Source: Aristolochia californica
Lineage: Eukaryota; Streptophyta; Magnoliopsida; Piperales; Aristolochiaceae
NCBI GenBank assembly: GCA_029961685.1
Contig: JARWKL010000001.1
Span: forward strand, 31,198,295 to 31,262,294
Reading direction: 5' to 3'
Length of the DNA: 64,000 nt
A program made the translations under genes and the position numbers. The notes under the pieces were generated by a model. That model was not told the origin of the DNA and made no database searches. It saw only the letters and a program-made list of their open reading frames with translations. Shown here piece after piece: positions 38,725-50,990 of the stretch. The stretch's first letter is position 1. Every line of letters starts with the position of its first letter.

Positions 38725-41700
38725 CGCCTCCCCCTTTCCCGACGATTGCCAAACCTGATATATAAAAACTAAAAAGAGCTTACAATCACTAAAAATTATA
38801 GACACTCGTCGGAATTATCTCTCTCTACATTTGTGCATTGTGCATTTCCATTTTAGTTGTACACTTTTTTCTTCAATCAAAACTTTTAGTTTTTGTTCTC
38901 CCTTTATCCCGTAAAAAAAAAGGCGAATAGATCACAAAAAAATGAAAATTTTTCACACGCCACAAATGAATACAAATTTTTTTTGACCAAGTTTGGGAAA
39001 TTCCACTAGTTCAACCCTAACAGCTTAGAATTTTATAAGAAAGAGATTTCGTCCACACACTTTAAAAATGGATATGCATGCTTGAAACAGGTTAAAGAAG
39101 CAAATCGCCTATGGATCCAAATCTTTTAAAGAGATTAACAAACGCTCAATAAATTCTCAAGTGAGCGTGCGGTGGGATATTTACCAGATTCAAACATACC
39201 ATTATTTTGCCAATTTCAAAAAAGCTGACCTAACAATCATAAATGATTGTAAAGTGATTTATCATGCATAACGGGATATATTACCCTAAGAAATGACTTA
39301 TGGATTGGGAGTCAACACTCAGTTAAAAATCCCCTGCTTCCCCCTTTTCTCGACGATTGCAAAACTTTATATATAAATACTAAAAAGAGTTTACAATCCC
39401 TAAAAACTAAAGTCACTCTTTGTAATTATCTCTATCTACATTTTTGTATTGTGCATTTCCATTTTAGATGCACTCTTTTTTCATAAATCAAAACTTTGAG
39501 TTTTGGCATTCCCTTCATCCTGTAAACCAAAAAGGCAAATAGATTGCAACCAATTGAAAATTTTAGAGTTTATGTATGGAAAAATTTTAAAAGAATAACA
39601 AATGTAAGTAAAGAAAATTTATTCACACACCAAAAATGAACACAAAAGTTTTGTCGTCCAAGGTTGGGAAATTCCACTAGTTGTTGACCCTAACAGCTTG
39701 GAATTTTATAAGAAAGAGATTTCTTCCACATATGCTTTAAAAACGAAAATGCATGCTAGAAACATGTTAAAGATGCAAATCACCTATGGATCCAAACCTT
39801 TTAAAGAGAATAATGAAGGGTCATTAAATTCTCAAGTGAATGTGCGGAGGGATATTTACCCGAGTCAAACAAGCCATTATTTTGCCCACTAACAAAAAGC
39901 TGACCTAACAATCATAGATGATTTTAAAGTGATTTTTCATGCATAACGGGCTATATTACCATAAGAAATGACTAACGGATTGGGAGTCAATACTCAGTTA
40001 AAAATCCCCTGCCTCCCCCTTTTCCCGACGATTGCAAAACCTAATAAATCAAAACTATAAAGAGCTCACAATCCCTAAACATTACAGTCACTCTTCAGAA
40101 TTATCTCTCTCTACATTTGTCCATTGTGCATTTTCATTTTAGATATACTCTTTTTTCTTAAATCAAAACTTTGAGTTTTCGCTCTCCCTTCATCCCATAA
40201 ACCAAAAAGGCAAATAGATCATAACAAAATGAAAATTTTAGAGTTTACGTATGGAAAAAATTTAAAAAAAAAACAAATGTAAGTAAAGAAAATTTATTCT
40301 CACACCAGAAATGAACACAAAAGTTTTGTTGTCCAAGTTTGTGAAATTCCACTAGTTCACCGCTAACAGCTTGGAATTTATAAGAAAGAGATTTCTTCCA
40401 GGCATGCTTTAAAAATGGATATGCAAGCTTGAAAAATGTTAAAGGTGCAAATAATCTACGGATCCAAACCATTTAAAGAGAATAACAAACGCTCATTAAA
40501 TTCTCAAGTGAACGTGCAGTGGGATATTTACCTGAGTCGAACATGCCATTATTTTGCCCATTTACAATAAGCTGACCTAATGATCATAGGTGATTGTAAA
40601 GTGAATAATCTTGCATAACGGGCTATATTACCCTAGGAAATTAATTATGGATTCGGAGTCAACACTCAGTTAAAAATCCCCCGCCTCCCCCTTTTCCCGA
40701 CATTTTCAAAACTGGATATATAAAAATTAAAAAGAGCTTACAATCCCTAAAAATTACAGACACTCTTTGGAATTATCTCTCTCTACATTTGAGCATTGTG
40801 CATTTCCATTTTAGATGTACACTTTTTTCTTAAATCAAAACTTTGAGTTTTCACATTCCCTTCATGCCATAAACCAAAAAGGCAAATAGATCAAAACTAA
40901 AAGAAAATTTTAGAGTTTATGTATGGAAAAAATTTAAAACAATAACAAATGTAACTAAGGAAAATTTATTCACACACCGCAAATGAATTCAAAAGTTTTG
41001 TTGTCCAAGTTTTGGAAATTCCACTAGTTGTTGTCTCTAACACTTTGAATTTTATAAGAAAGAGATTTCTTCCACACATGCTTTAAAAATGGTATGCATG
41101 CTTGAAACATGTTAAAGATGCAAATCACCTATGGATCCAAAACTTGTAAAGAGAATAACAAACACTCATTAAATTCTCAGGTGAACGTGCGGTGGGATAT
41201 TTACCTGAGTCAAACCAGTCATTATTTTGCCCATAAAAAAAAAGTTGACCTAACGATCATAGATGATTGTAAAGTGATTTATCATGCGTGACGGGCTATA
41301 TTACCCTCAGAAATGCATTATGGATTGGGAGGCCACACTCAGTTAAAAATCCCTTGCGTCCCCCTTTTCCCGACGATTGAAAAACCTGATATTTAAAAAC
41401 TAAAAAGAGCTTACAATCCCTAAAAGTTATAGAAAATCTTTGGAATTATCTCTTTCCAAATTTGTATATTGTGCATTTCCATTTTAGATGTACACTTTTT
41501 TTTTAAATCACAACTTTTAGTTTTCGCTCTCCTTTCATCCCGTAAACAAAAAAGGAAAATAGATCACCAAAAAAATGAAAAGTTTACAGTTGATGAATGT
41601 TAAAAAATTTTAAAAAAATAACAAATGTAAGGAAAGAAAATTTTTCACACACCAAAAATGAACACAAAAGATTTGTTGTCCAAGTTTGAGAAATTCCACT

Positions 41701-43292
41701 AGTTCAACCCTAATAGCTTTGAATTTTATAAGATAGCGATTTCATCCACACATGCTTTAAAAATGGATATGCATGAATGCTTGAAACATATTAATGGTGC
41801 AAATCACCTAAGGATCCAAACCTTTTAAAGAGAAGAACAAATGCTCAATAAATTCTCAAGTGAACGTGCGGTGGGATATTTACCTGAGTCAAACAAGCCA
41901 TTATTTTGTCCATTTACAAAAAGCCGACCTAACGATCATGGATGATTGTAAAGTGATTTATCATGCGTAACGGGCTATATTACCCTAAGAAATGACTTAT
42001 GGATTGGGAGTCAACACTCAGTTAAAAATCCCCGCCTCCCCCTTTTCCCGACAATTGCAAAACCTGATATATAAAAACTAAAAAGAGCTTTCAATCCCTA
42101 AAAATTACAGACACTCTTTGGAATTATCTCTCTCTATATTTGTGCATTGTGCATTTCCATTTTAGATGTAGTCTTTTTTCATAAATAAAAATTTTGAGTT
42201 TTCGCTCTCCCTTCATCCCGTAAACCAAAAAGGCAAAAAGATCACAACCAAATGAAAATTTTAGAGTTTATGAATGAAATAATTAAAAAAAAAACAAATT
42301 TTGGAAAAGAAAATTTATTCACACACCACTAATGAGGAGAAAAGTTTTGTTGCCCAAGTTTGGGAAATTCTACTAGTAAATCCCTAATAGCTTGGAATTG
42401 AAAAACGAATATGCATGCTTGAGACATGTTAAATATGCAAATCACCTATGGATCCAAACATTTTAAAGAGATTAAAAAATGCTCATTAAATTCTCAAGTG
42501 AATGTGCGGTGGGATATTTACCCGAGTCAAAAAAGCCATTATTTTTCCCATTTACAAAACACCGACCTCACGATCATAGATGTTTGTAAAGTGATTTATC
42601 ATGCGTAACGGGCTATATTACCCTAAGAAATGACTTATGGATTGGGAGTCAACACTCAGTTAAAAATCCCCTGCCTCCCTCTTTTCCCAATGATTGAAAA
42701 ACCTAATAAATCAAAACTAAAAAGTGCGCACAATCCCTAAATATTACAACTACTCTTGGGAATTATCTCTCTCTACATTTGTCCATTGTGCATTTCCATT
42801 TTAGATATACTCTTTTTTCTTAAATCAAAACTTTGAGTTTCGCTCTCCCTTCATCCCGTAAACCAAAAAGGTAAATAGATCACAACAAAATGAAAATTTT
42901 AGAGTCTATGTTTGGAAAAATTTTAAAACAATAACAAATGTAAGTGAAGAAAATTTTTCACACACCACAAATGAACACAAAAGTTTTGTTGTCCAAGTTT
43001 GGGAAATTCCACTAGTTCAACCCTAACGGCTTGGAATTTTATTAGAAAGAGATTTCTTCCACACATGCTTTAAAAATGGATATGCAAGCTTGACACATGT
43101 TCAAGATGCAAATCTCCTACGGATCCAAACCTTTTAAAGAGAATAACAAACGCTCATTAAATTATCAAGTGAACGTGCGGTGGTATTTTTACCCGAGTCA
43201 AACAAACCAGTCTTTGCACATTTACAAAAAGCTGACCTAACGATCATAGATGATTGTAAAGTGATTTATCATGCGTAACGGGCTATATTACC
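38725..43292 (+). repeat. HOR copy 3 (partial): X3-Y3-truncated Z3
   Basis: X3 spans 38,725-39,946 and Y3 39,947-42,671. Then only the first about 263 bases of Z are present (42,672-42,934), before a jump to the last part of Z. Differences from copies 1 and 2 cluster in Y3: c at 40,093-40,096 in actcttcag, a at 40,886, and three marks at 41,587-41,621 that are of Y' type. No Y' block follows; the array returns to older monomers at 43,293. Confidence 0.92.
42672..43292 (+). repeat. Truncated Z3 with a five-monomer deletion junction near 42,935
   Basis: Up to 42,934 the sequence follows 32,298 (offset 10,636). From about 42,922 it also follows 35,642 onward (offset 7,280), so the exchange lies within tttaaaacaataa, shared by both parents. 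The difference in offset, 3,356 bases, equals five monomers. The jump is in register with the monomer, the signature of unequal homologous exchange. The remaining 3' part of Z includes the distinctive gacacatgttcaag anchor at 43097. Confidence 0.92.
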
Positions 43293-46200
43293 CTAAGAAA
43301 TGACTTATGGATTCAGAGTCAACACTCAGTTAAAAATCCCCCGCCTCCTGCTTTTCTCGACGATTGCGAAACCTAATATATAAATCTAAAAAGAGCTTAC
43401 TATCCCTAAAAATTAGAGAGACTCCTTGGAATTATCTCTCTCTACATTTGTGCATTGTGCATTTCCAAATTAGATGAATTCTTTTTTCTTAAATCAAAAC
43501 TTTGAGTATTCGCTCTCCCTTCATCCCATAAACCAAAAAGGCAAATAGATCACACAAAAATAAAAATTTTAGAGTTTATGTATGGAAAAAATTTTAAAAA
43601 AAAAAATTTAAGTAAATAAAATTTATTCACACACCACAAATGAACAAAAAACTTTTTTTGTCCAAGTTCGGGAAATTCCACTAGTTCCCCCCTAACAGCT
43701 TGGAATTTTATAAAAAAGAGACTTCTTCAACACATGCTTTAAAAATGGACATGCATGCTTGAAACATGTTAAAGATGCAAATCACCTTTGGATCCAAACC
43801 TTTTAAAGAGAATAAAAAACGGTCATTAAATTCTCAAGTGAACGTGCTATGGGATATTTACCCGAGTTAAATAAGCCATTATTTTGCCCATTTACAAAAG
43901 CTGACCTAACGATCATAGATGATTGTAAAGTGATTTATCATGTGTAACGGGCTTTGTTACCCTAAGAAATGACTTATGGATTGGGAGTCAACACTCAGTT
44001 AAAAATCCCCCACCTCCCCTTTTTCCCGACGATTGCAAAACCTTTTATATAAAAACTAAAAAGAGCTCACAAACCCTAAAAATTACAGACACGCTTTGGA
44101 ATTATCTCTCTCTACATTTGTGCATTGTGCATTTCCATTTTAGATGTATACTTTTTTCTTAAATAAAAAATTTGAGTTTTTGCTCTCACCTCATCCCGTA
44201 AACGAAAAAGGCAAATAGATCACAACAAAATGAAAATTTTAGAGTTTATGCCTGGAAAAATTTTAAAAAATAAAAAATGTGAGTAAAGAAAATTTATTCA
44301 CACACCACAAATTAACACAAAATTTTTGTTGTCCAAGTTTGGGAAATTCCACAAGTTGTTGACCCCAACAGCTTGGAATTTTATAAGAAAGAGATTTCTT
44401 CCACACATGCTTTAAAACTGGATATGCATGCTTGAAACATGTTAATGATTCAAATGACCTTTGGATCCAAACCTTTTAAAGAAATTAACAAACGCTCATT
44501 AAATCCTCAAGTAAACGTGTGGTGGGATATTTACCCGAGTCAAACAAACCATTATTTTGCCCATTTACAAAAGGCTGACCTAACAATCAAAGATGATTGT
44601 AAAGTGATTTTGTCATGCGTAACGGGCCATATTACCCTAAGAAATGACTTATGGATTGGGGGTCAACACTCAGTTAAAAATCCCCCATCTCCCCCTTTTC
44701 CCGACGGTTGCAAAACCTGATATATTTAAAAACTAAAAAGAGCTTACATTCCCTAATAATTACTGTCACGCTTAGGAATTATCTCTCTCCACATTTGTGA
44801 ATTTACATTTCCATTTTAGATGTACTCTTTTTTCCTAAATCAAAACTTTGAGTTTTCGCTCTCCCTTCATCCCTTAAACGAAAAAGGCGAATAGATCGCA
44901 ACAATTGAAAATTTTAGAGTTTTTGTACAGAAAAAATTTAAAACAATAACGAATGTAAGTAAGGAAAATTTATTCACACACCTCAAATGAACACAAAACT
45001 TTTGTTGTCCAAGTTTGGGAAATTCCTCTAGTTGTTGACCCTAACAACTTGGAATTTTATAAGAAAGCGATTTCTTCCACACATGCTTTAAAAATGGATA
45101 TGCATGCTTGAAACATGTTAAAGATGCAAATCACCTATGGATCCAAACCTTTTAAAGAGATTAAAAAATTCCCAATAAATTCTCAAGTGAACGTGCGATG
45201 GGATATTTACCCGAGTCAAAGAAGCCATTATTTTGCCCATTAACAAAAATCTGACATAACAATCATAGATGACTGTAAAGTGATTTATCATCTGTAATGG
45301 GCTATGTTACCCAAAAAATGACTTATGGATTGGGAGTCAACACTCAGTTAAAAATCCCCCGCCTCCCCCATTTCTGGACGATTGCAAAACCAGATATGTA
45401 AAAAGTAAAAAGAGCTCACAGTCGCTAAAAATTATAGACAATCTTTGGAATTATGTCTCTCTACATTTGTTCATTCTTCATTTCCATTTTAGATGTACTC
45501 TTTTTTTCTTAAATCAAAACTTTGAGTTTTTCGCTCTCCGTTCATCTCATAAACCAAACAATCAAATAGATCACAACAAAATGAAAATTTTAGAGTTTAA
45601 GTTTGGAAAAAATTTAAAACAATAACAAATGAAAGTAAAAAAATTTATTCACACACCACAAATGAATGCAAAAATTTTGTTCTCCAACTTTGGGAAATTC
45701 CACTTGTTCAACCCTAACTGCTTGGAATTTTATAAGAAAAAGATTTCTTCCAGACGTTGTTTTAAAAATGGATATGCATGCTTGAAACATGTTAAAGATG
45801 CAAATCAGCTATGGATCCAAACCTTTTAAAGAGAATAACAAACTCTCATTAAATTATCAAGTTGACGTGCTGTGGGATATTTACCCGAGTCAAACAACCA
45901 TAATTTTGCCCATTTACAAAAAGCTGACCTAACGATCAGAGATGATTGTAAAGTGATTTATCATGCGTAAAGGGCTATATTACCCTAAGAAATGACTTAT
46001 GGATTGGGACTCAACACTCAGTTAAAAATCCCCCGCCTCCCCCATTTCCCGACGATTGCAAAACCTGATATATAAAAACTAAAAAGAGCTTACAATCCTT
46101 AAAAATTACTGACACTTTTTGTAATTATCTTTCTCTACATTTGTGCATTGTGCATTTCCATTTTAGATGTACACTTTTTTCTTCAATCAAAACTTTGAGT

Positions 46201-48850
46201 TTTCGCTCTCCCTTCATCCCGTAAACCAAAAAGGCAAATAGATCTCATCAATAAGAAAATTTTAGAGTTTATTTATGGAAAAAATTTAAAACAATAACTA
46301 ATGTAAGTAAAGAAAATTTATTCACACACCACAAATGAACACAAAAGTTTTGTCGTCCAAGTTTTGGAAATTCCACTAGTTGTTGACCCTAATAGCTTGG
46401 CATTTTGTAAGAAAGAGATTTCTTCCATACATGCTTTAAAAATGGATATGCAAGCTTGAAACATGTTAAAGATGCAAATCACCTAAGGATCCAAACATTT
46501 TAAACAGAATAACAAACGCTCATTAAATTATCAAGTGAACGTGCGGTGGGATATTTACTCGAGTCAAACAAGCCATTATTTTGCCCATTTACAAAAAGAT
46601 GACCTCACGATCATAGATAATTGTAAAGTGATTTATCATGTGTAACGGGCTATATTACCCAAAGAAATGACTTATGGATTCGGAGTCAACACTCAGATAA
46701 AAATCCCCCGCCTCCCCCGTTTCTCGATGATCGCAAAACCTGATACATAAAAATTAAAAAAAGCTTACAATCACTAAAAATTACAGACATTATTTGGAAT
46801 TATCTCTCTCTACATTAGTGCATTGTGCATTTCCATTTTAGATGTATTATTTTTCTTTAATCAAAACTTTGAGTTTTCACTCTCCCTTCATCCCGTAGAC
46901 CAAAAAGGCAAATAGGTCACAACAAAATGAAAATTTTAGAGTTTATGTATCGAAAAAAAATTAAAACAATAAAAAATATAAGTAAAGAACATTTATTCAC
47001 ACACCACAAATGAACACAAAAGTTTTGTTGTCTAAGCTTTGGAAATTCAACTAGCTCAACCCTAACAGCATGGAATTTTATAAGAAAGAGATTTTTTCCA
47101 CACATGTTTTAAAAATGGATATGCATTTTTGAAACATGTTAAATATGAAAATCACCTATGGATCCAAACCTTTTAATGAGAATAACCAAGGCTCATTAAA
47201 TTTTCAAGTGAACATGCGGTGGGATATTTACTCGAGCCAAACAACCATTATTTTGCCCATTTAGAAAAAACCGACCTAACGATCATAGATGAATGTAAAG
47301 TGATTTATCATGCGTAAGGGGCTATATTACCATAAGAAATGACTTATGGATTGGGTGTCAACACTCATTTAAAAATCCCTCACTTCCCCCTTTTCCCGAT
47401 GATTGCAAAACCTGATATATAAAAACTCAAAACAGCTTACAATCCCAAAAATTCCAAACACTCTTTGGAATTATCTCTCTCTACATTTTTGCATTTTGCA
47501 TTTCCAATTTAGATGTACTCTTTTTTCTTCAATCAAAACATTGAGTTTTCGCTCTCCCTTCATCCCGTAAACCAAAACGGCAAATAGGTCACAACAAAAT
47601 GAAAATTTTAGAGTTTATGTACGGAAAAATTTAAAAGAATAAAAAATGTAAACAAAGAAAATTTATTCACACACCACAAATGAACACAAAAGTTTTGTTG
47701 TCCATGTTTGGGAAATTCCACTAGGTGTTGACCCTAACAGCTTCGAATTTTATAAGAAAGAGATTTCATCCTCACATCCTTTAAAAATGGATATGCTTGC
47801 TTGAAACATGTTAAAGATGCAAACGACCGTTGGATCCAAACCTTTTAATGAGAACAACAAACGCTCATTAAAATCTCAAGTGAATATGTGGTGGCATATT
47901 TACCCGAGTCAAACAAGCCATTATTTTGCCCATTTATAAAAAGCTAACCTAAAAATCATAGATGATTCTAAAGTGATTTATCATGTGTAACGGGCTAAAT
48001 TACCCAAAGAAATGACTTATGGATTGGGAGTCAACACTCAGCTAAAATCCCCTGCCTCCCCCTTTTCCAGATGATTGCAAAACCTGATATATAAAAAGAA
48101 AAAAGAGCTCACAATCCCTAAAAATGACAGACACTCTTTGGAATTCTCTCTCTCTACATTTGTGCATTGTGCATTTCCATTTTAGATGTACGCTTTTTTC
48201 TTCAATCAAAACTTTGATTTTTCACTCTCCCTTCATCCCGAAAACAAAAAAGGCAAATAGATCACAACAAAATGAAACTTTTAGAGTTTATGTATGGAAA
48301 AATTTTAAAACAACAACAAATGTAAGTAAAAAAATTTTATTCACACACCACAATTGAACACAAAAGTTTTGTTGTACGAGTTTGGGAAATTCCACATGTT
48401 CAACCCTAACAGCTCGAAATTTTATAAGAAAGAGATTTCATCCACACATGCTTTAAAAATGGTTATGCATGCTTGAAATATGTTAAAGATGCAAATCACC
48501 TATGGATCCAAACCTTTTAAAGAGAATAACAAACGCTCATTAAATTCTGAAGTGAACATGATGTGGGATATTTACCCGAGTCAACACACCCATTATTTTT
48601 CCCATTTACAAAAAGCTGACCTAACGATCATAGTTGATTGTAAAGTGATTTATCATGCGTAATGGGCTATATTACCCTAAGAAATGACTTATCCATAGGG
48701 AGTCAACACTCAGTTAAAAATCCCCCACCTCCCCTTTTCCAGACGATTGCAAAAACTGATATATAAAAACTAAAAGGAGCTCACAATCCCTAAAAATTAC
48801 AGACACTCTTTGGAATTATCTCACTCTACATTTGTGCTTTGTGCATTTCC
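43293..48850 (+). repeat. Older monomers without evident higher order
   Basis: Anchors are 43766, 44439, 45115, 45789, 46463, 47136, 47808 and 48480, at spacings of 669-676. Each has its own set of substitutions, and I found no exact or near-exact partner for any of them in the window. The monomer at 44439 reads gtgattttgtcatgcg, a one-base gain shared with those near 51,300 and 58,700, hinting at an older link to the right-hand blocks. No gene or insertion is visible. Confidence 0.75.
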
Positions 48851-49151
48851 ATTTTAGATGTACTCTTTTTTCTTCCATTAAAACTTTGAGTTTTCACTCT
48901 CCCTTCATCCCGTAAAGCAAAAAGGCAAATAGATCACAACAAAATGAAAATTTTAGAGATTATGTATGGAAAAAATTTTAAAAAATAAAAAAATTAAGTA
49001 AAGAAAATTTATTTACACGCTACAAATGAACACAAAAGTTTTGTTGTCCAAGTTAGTGAAATTTCACTACTTCAACCCTAACTGCTTGAAATTTTATAAG
49101 AAAGAGATTTCTTCCCCACATGCTTTAAACATGAATATGCATGTTTGAAAC

Positions 49152-50500
49152 ATGTTAAAGATGCACATAACCTATCGATCCAAAGATTTTAAATAAAATA
49201 ACAAACGCTCATTAAATTCTCAAGTGAACGTGCTGTGCGATATTTACCCGAGTCAAACAAGCCATTAATTTCCCCATTTACAAGAAGTTGACTTAACGAT
49301 CATAGATGATTGTCAAGTGATTTATCATGCATAACAGGCTATATTACCCTAAGAAATCCCTTATGGAATGGGAGTCAACACTCAGTTAAAAATCCCTCGC
49401 CTCCCCCTTTTCCCGACAGTTGCAAAACCTGAAATACAAAAACTATAAAGATCTCACAATCCCTAAAAATTAAAGACACTCTTTGGAATTAAATCTCTCT
49501 ACATTTGTGCATTGTGCATTTCTATTTTAGATGTACTCTTTTTTTTTTAAATCAAAACATTGAGTTTTCGCTCTACCTTCATCCCGTAAACAAAATAGAC
49601 AAATAGATCACCACAAAATGAAACTTTTAGAGTATATGTATTGAAATTTTTTATAAAAATAACAAATGTAAGTAAAAAAAATTTATTCACACACCACAAA
49701 TGGACACAAAAGTTTTCATGTCCTAGTTTGGGAAATTCCACTAGTTCCACCCTAACGGCTTGGAAGTTTATAAAAAAACGATTTCATCCACACATGCTTT
49801 AAAAATGGATATGCATGCTTGAAACATGTTAAAGCTGCAAATCACCTATGGATCCGAACCTTTTAAAGAGAATAAGAAACGCTCATTAAATTATCAAGTG
49901 AACGTGCTGTGCGATATTTACTCGAGTCAAACAAGCCATTATTTTCCCCATTTTTAAAAAGTTGACTTAACGATCATGGATGATTGTAAAGTGATTTATC
50001 TTGCTTAACGGGCTATATTACCCTAAGAAATCACTTATGGAATGGGAGTCTACACTCAGTAAAAAATCCCCTGCCTCCCCTTTTTCCCGACGGTTGCAAA
50101 AGCAAATATGCAAAAACTAAAAAGATCTCCCAATTCCTAAAAATTACAGACACTCTTTGGAATTATGTCTCTCAACATTTGTGCATTGTGCATTTCCATT
50201 TTAGATGTACTGTTTTTTTTTTAAATCAAAACATTGAGTTTTCGCTCTCCCTTCATCCCGTAAACAAAATAGGCAAATTGATCGCAACAAAATGAAACTT
50301 TTAGAGTTTATCTATGGAAAAATTTTATAACAATAGCAAATGTAAGCGAAAAAAAATTTATTCACACACCACAAATGGACACAAAAGTTTTGTTGTCCAA
50401 GTTTGGGAAATTCCACTAGTTCCACCCTAACGGCTTGGAATTTTATAAGAAAGCGATTTCATCCACACATGCATTAAAAATGGATATGCATACTTGAAAC
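49152..50500 (+). repeat. Single-monomer duplication in R1
   Basis: Two successive monomers (anchors 49152 and 49826) both match the single R2 monomer at 57183. They share gtgctgtgcgatattta, agttgacttaacg and cttatggaatggg. The offset to R2 changes from 8,031 to about 7,355 across them, a difference of one monomer. Either R1 gained a copy or R2 lost one. The two copies already differ from each other at several sites, so the change is not recent. Confidence 0.65.
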
Positions 50501-50959
50501 ATGTTAAAGATGCAAATCACCTATGGATCCGAACCTTTTAAAGAGAATAACAAACGCTCATTAAATTCTCAAGTGAACGTGTTGTGGGATATTTACTCGA
50601 GTCAAATGACCATTATTTTGCCCATATACAAAAAGTTGACCTAACGATCATAGATGATTGTAAAGTGATTTATCATGCGTAACGGGATATATTACCCTAA
50701 GAAATGACATATGGATTGGGAGTCAACACTCAATTAAAAATGCCCCAGCTCCCCCTTTTTTCGACAATTGCAAAACCTGATATATAAAAACTAAAAAAAG
50801 CTTAAAATCCCTAAAAAATATAGACACTCTTTGGCTTTATCACTCTCTACATTTATGCATTGTGTATTTCCTTTTTAGATGTACTCTTTTTTCTTCAATC
50901 AAAACTTTGAGTTTTCTTTTTCCCTTCATCCCGTAAACCAAAAAGGCCAATAGCTCACA

Positions 50960-50990
50960 ACAAAATGAAACTTTTAAAACAATAAAAAAT
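50960..50990 (+). other. Small deletion in a monomer (about 22 bases)
   Basis: Near 50,972 the run caaaatgaaacttttaaaacaat lacks the gagtttatgtatgg-like segment present in its R2 partner near 58,330. It shortens the 50501-51151 spacing to 650. It is private to R1, so it postdates the R1/R2 duplication. Confidence 0.75.

Larger units (their letters stand above)
16630..43292 (+). repeat. Young higher-order repeat domain, unit 10,636 bp (16 monomers)
   Basis: Every landmark here recurs at exactly 10,636 bases: anchors 17207, 27843 and 38479; 21154, 31790 and 42426; 23170 and 33806; 24514 and 35150. The unit comprises 16 monomers and reads X (2 monomers), Y (4), Z (6), Y' (4). Copies differ only by isolated substitutions, such as g at 22,637 versus a at 33,273. 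Neighbouring monomers inside the unit differ far more from one another. The domain enters at about 16,630, where the incoming monomer changes to the Y' type, and leaves at 43,292. No insertion or inversion was seen. Confidence 0.95.

Noticed and set aside
16630..43292. Segmental duplication of genes
   Set aside because: The duplicated units contain only satellite monomers.
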